Below the pieces are notes generated by a model. It saw only the letters and a list, made by a program, of their open reading frames with translations. It ran no database searches and was not told the origin of the DNA. From the NCBI GenBank assembly GCA_031260845.1, contig JAISKR010000342.1, forward strand, positions 1 to 7,714: a stretch of DNA of 7,714 nt, read 5' to 3'. Every line of letters starts with the position of its first letter. Position 1 is the first letter of the stretch. The stretch comes from Bacteroidales bacterium. GTDB lineage: Bacteria > Bacteroidota > Bacteroidia > Bacteroidales > UBA4181. Positions 6,385 through 7,714 of this stretch are shown piece by piece. The position numbers were made by a program, and so were the translations under genes.

Positions 6385-7065
6385 ATGATAAAAATAGAGA
6401 ATTTGAGAAAGGTATTCCGCACGGAAGAGGTGGAAACAGTAGCGCTGAACGGCGTATCGTTTGAAGTGACGGAGGGTGAATTTATCGCCGTCATGGGACC
6501 TTCGGGTTGCGGCAAATCGACATTGCTGAACATCCTTGGTCTGTTGGACAATCCCACATCGGGAACGTACTGTCTTGCCGGCAATGAGGTGGGACATCTG
6601 AAAGAAAGCGCGCGCACGCAGGCTCGCAAGGGCAACATCGGCTTTGTGTTTCAGAGTTTCAACCTGATTGAAGAGATGAATGTGTTTGAAAACGTGGAAT
6701 TGCCGTTGGTGTATATGCGCATCAACAAAGCCGAGCGCAAACGGCGTGTGGAAGAAGCCCTGTACCGCATGAACATCAGCCACCGCGCCAAACATTTCCC
6801 CAACCAGTTGTCGGGCGGTCAGCAACAGCGCGTAGCCATTGCCCGCGCCATCGTAGCCAACCCGAAACTGATTCTCGCCGATGAGCCGACCGGCAACCTC
6901 GACTCGAAAAACGGCAACGACGTGATGACGCTGCTCTCGGAACTGAACACCGAAGGCGCTACCATCGTGATGGTGACGCACTCGCAGCACGACGCTTCGT
7001 ATTCCCACCGCATCGTCAACCTGTTCGACGGCGAAATCGTAACGGAAGTACAAAGCAGAATGTAA
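6385..7065 (+). CDS. ABC transporter ATP-binding protein, LolD/MacB type
   Basis: This complete 226-residue nucleotide-binding subunit has every key motif. The Walker A is GPSGCGKST (38-46), the Q-loop glutamine is Q90 in FVFQSFNL, and the signature is LSGGQQQRVAIARA (142-155). The Walker B is LILADEP (162-168) with catalytic E167, the D-loop is GNLDS (170-174), and the switch histidine is H199 in VMVTHS. The overall form, including FNLIEEMNVFENVELPL and the DEPTGNLDSKNG run, is that of the LolD/MacB/FtsE group, which partners FtsX-type permeases. It should bind the cytoplasmic face of the permease encoded before it, the one after it, or both. Unlike MacB of Proteobacteria, the ATPase is not fused to its permease. 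Length is normal and nothing is broken. The start follows an A-rich leader without Shine-Dalgarno sequence, 176 bases after the first permease. Substrate is unknown. Confidence 0.96.
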   Translation: MIKIENLRKVFRTEEVETVALNGVSFEVTEGEFIAVMGPSGCGKSTLLNILGLLDNPTSGTYCLAGNEVGHLKESARTQARKGNIGFVFQSFNLIEEMNVFENVELPLVYMRINKAERKRRVEEALYRMNISHRAKHFPNQLSGGQQQRVAIARAIVANPKLILADEPTGNLDSKNGNDVMTLLSELNTEGATIVMVTHSQHDASYSHRIVNLFDGEIVTEVQSRM

Positions 7066-7097
7066 TGGTTAATGGTTAATTATTAATGGTTAATGGT
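7063..7097 (+). repeat. Heptad tandem repeat (TAATGGT) beginning at the ATPase stop codon
   Basis: Five 7-base units in unbroken register read TAATGGT, TAATGGT, TAATTAT, TAATGGT, TAATGGT. The first TAA is the stop codon of the ATPase gene (7063-7065). Each canonical unit contains TAATG, so the stop overlaps an ATG at 7065-7067 that opens only a 4-codon frame. The array ends 17 bases before the next gene's ATG. The unit differs from the AATTGAY type used at the other junctions; a single TTAATGG also occurs at 6362-6368. Confidence 0.88.
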
Positions 7098-7114
7098 TTA
7101 ACAATTTATAATTT

Positions 7115-7714
7115 ATGAAACAGTTTATCAGGAATTTCAACAAACAACAGGTGGTTGGGCTGCTCAATATTTGCAGTCTGAGCCTCGGTGTGATGGTTTC
7201 CATCATCGTGGGGCTGTGGACCATCAACGAATTGAGTTTCGACAGTTTCCACAAAGACAAAGCGCAGATTTACCGACCCGTGCTTCATGCCACGCTCAAC
7301 GGGCAGCCTGTGAAATTGGGCAGCACGTTTCGCCCGCTGGGCGACGCGGCGAAAGCCCAATTGCCGCAAGTATCGGAAATGACAAGGGTTTACCCCAATC
7401 ATTACGATTTGACCATCAATGAGGTGTATTATCCGCAGGTCAAAACCTTTATGGTGGATGAGAACTTTTTCCGTTTCTTTTCTTTTCCCTTGAAGGAGGG
7501 GCTGCCTGACAAAGTGCTGGCAGCGCCAGGGCAGGTGGTGCTCAGCGAAACCGCCGCTCTTCAATATTTCGGCGGACAGGACGTGGTGGGCAAAAACGTG
7601 CGCTTCGGCAACTTCGACTTTGTGGTGAGCGGCGTCATGTACGACATGCCCCGCAATTCGAGCCTGCAATGCGACTTTGTGGTGCCGCCGTCCGACTGGT
7701 TGCGGCAGCAGAAT
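7115..7714 (+). CDS. Second FtsX/MacB-type ABC permease, N-terminal 200 residues (runs off the window)
   Basis: The frame opens at ATG 7115 (MKQFIRNFNKQQ) and stays open for exactly 200 codons to the last base; no stop is in the window. TM1 is at about 15-37, followed by LSFDSFHKDKAQIYR (40-54), YFGGQDVVGKNV (151-162) and SGVMYDMPRNSSLQCDFVV (172-190). These line up with the same landmarks of the permease at 3878-6208, so the two are diverged paralogues with the same N-terminal plan. It lies 49 bases after the ATPase, with the heptad array between and no terminator, so it should be co-transcribed. The remaining transmembrane helices, the second periplasmic domain and the C-terminal FtsX region are beyond the edge; whether it is full length cannot be judged. 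It may form a heterodimer with the first permease or a separate transporter sharing the ATPase. Confidence 0.9.
   Translation, partial: MKQFIRNFNKQQVVGLLNICSLSLGVMVSIIVGLWTINELSFDSFHKDKAQIYRPVLHATLNGQPVKLGSTFRPLGDAAKAQLPQVSEMTRVYPNHYDLTINEVYYPQVKTFMVDENFFRFFSFPLKEGLPDKVLAAPGQVVLSETAALQYFGGQDVVGKNVRFGNFDFVVSGVMYDMPRNSSLQCDFVVPPSDWLRQQN

Noticed and set aside
6349..7053. 234-codon open frame on the minus strand opposite the ATPase gene
   Set aside because: The + strand frame has all ABC ATPase motifs; the minus product shows no recognisable domain.
7106..7669. 187-codon minus-strand frame and an 83-codon + frame (7171-7422) near the window end
   Set aside because: Both overlap the real + frame that begins at 7115 and stays open to the edge with clear FtsX/MacB features; that gene simply lacks a stop in the window.

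Overview
The window reads as the chromosome of a Bacteroidota (probably Bacteroidales) bacterium. The reasons are an M14-type peptidase tail of a kind common in that phylum, long eight-helix FtsX/MacB-type permeases beginning with the LSFD..HKD..IYR pattern, A/T-rich start regions with no visible Shine-Dalgarno sequence at any of the five starts, and matches to the Bacteroidota promoter element TAnnTTTG. The genus cannot be fixed from the sequence alone. All genes lie on the + strand.

Layout. Bases 2-637 are the 3' end of a zinc-carboxypeptidase-like gene, closed by a strong intrinsic terminator (667-708). A 360-base gene-free region (638-997) follows. It holds a perfect 7+7 palindrome (792-814), a stretch rich in A-tracts, and a convincing sigma-54 (-24/-12) promoter at 952-968, placed about 18 bases before the next gene if transcription starts near 980. 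Then comes an apparent operon: a TolC-type outer-membrane channel (998-2344), an HlyD/MacA-type membrane fusion protein (2533-3783), an FtsX/MacB-type permease (3878-6208; the better start is the ATG at 3878), a LolD/MacB-type ABC ATPase (6385-7065), and the first 200 codons of a second FtsX/MacB-type permease (7115 to the window end).

Working together. The ATPase would energise one or both permeases in the inner membrane. The fusion protein would bridge the periplasm, and the TolC-like protein would supply the outer-membrane exit. This is a MacAB-TolC-like export machine whose ATPase is a separate polypeptide and which has two different permeases. The substrate cannot be read from the sequence. 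The promoter arrangement suggests control by an NtrC-type enhancer-binding protein that is not encoded in this window.

The most unusual signals are in the spacers. Each of the four complete operon genes ends at, or within a few bases of, a short tandem array of 7-base units (AATTGAY or TAATGGT types). A separate array of nine 10-11-base units sits just before the fusion-protein start, one heptad array appears to supply the -33 box of an internal promoter, and 97 consecutive bases before the ATPase gene are A or T only. No phage, IS element, CRISPR array, tRNA or rRNA was seen.
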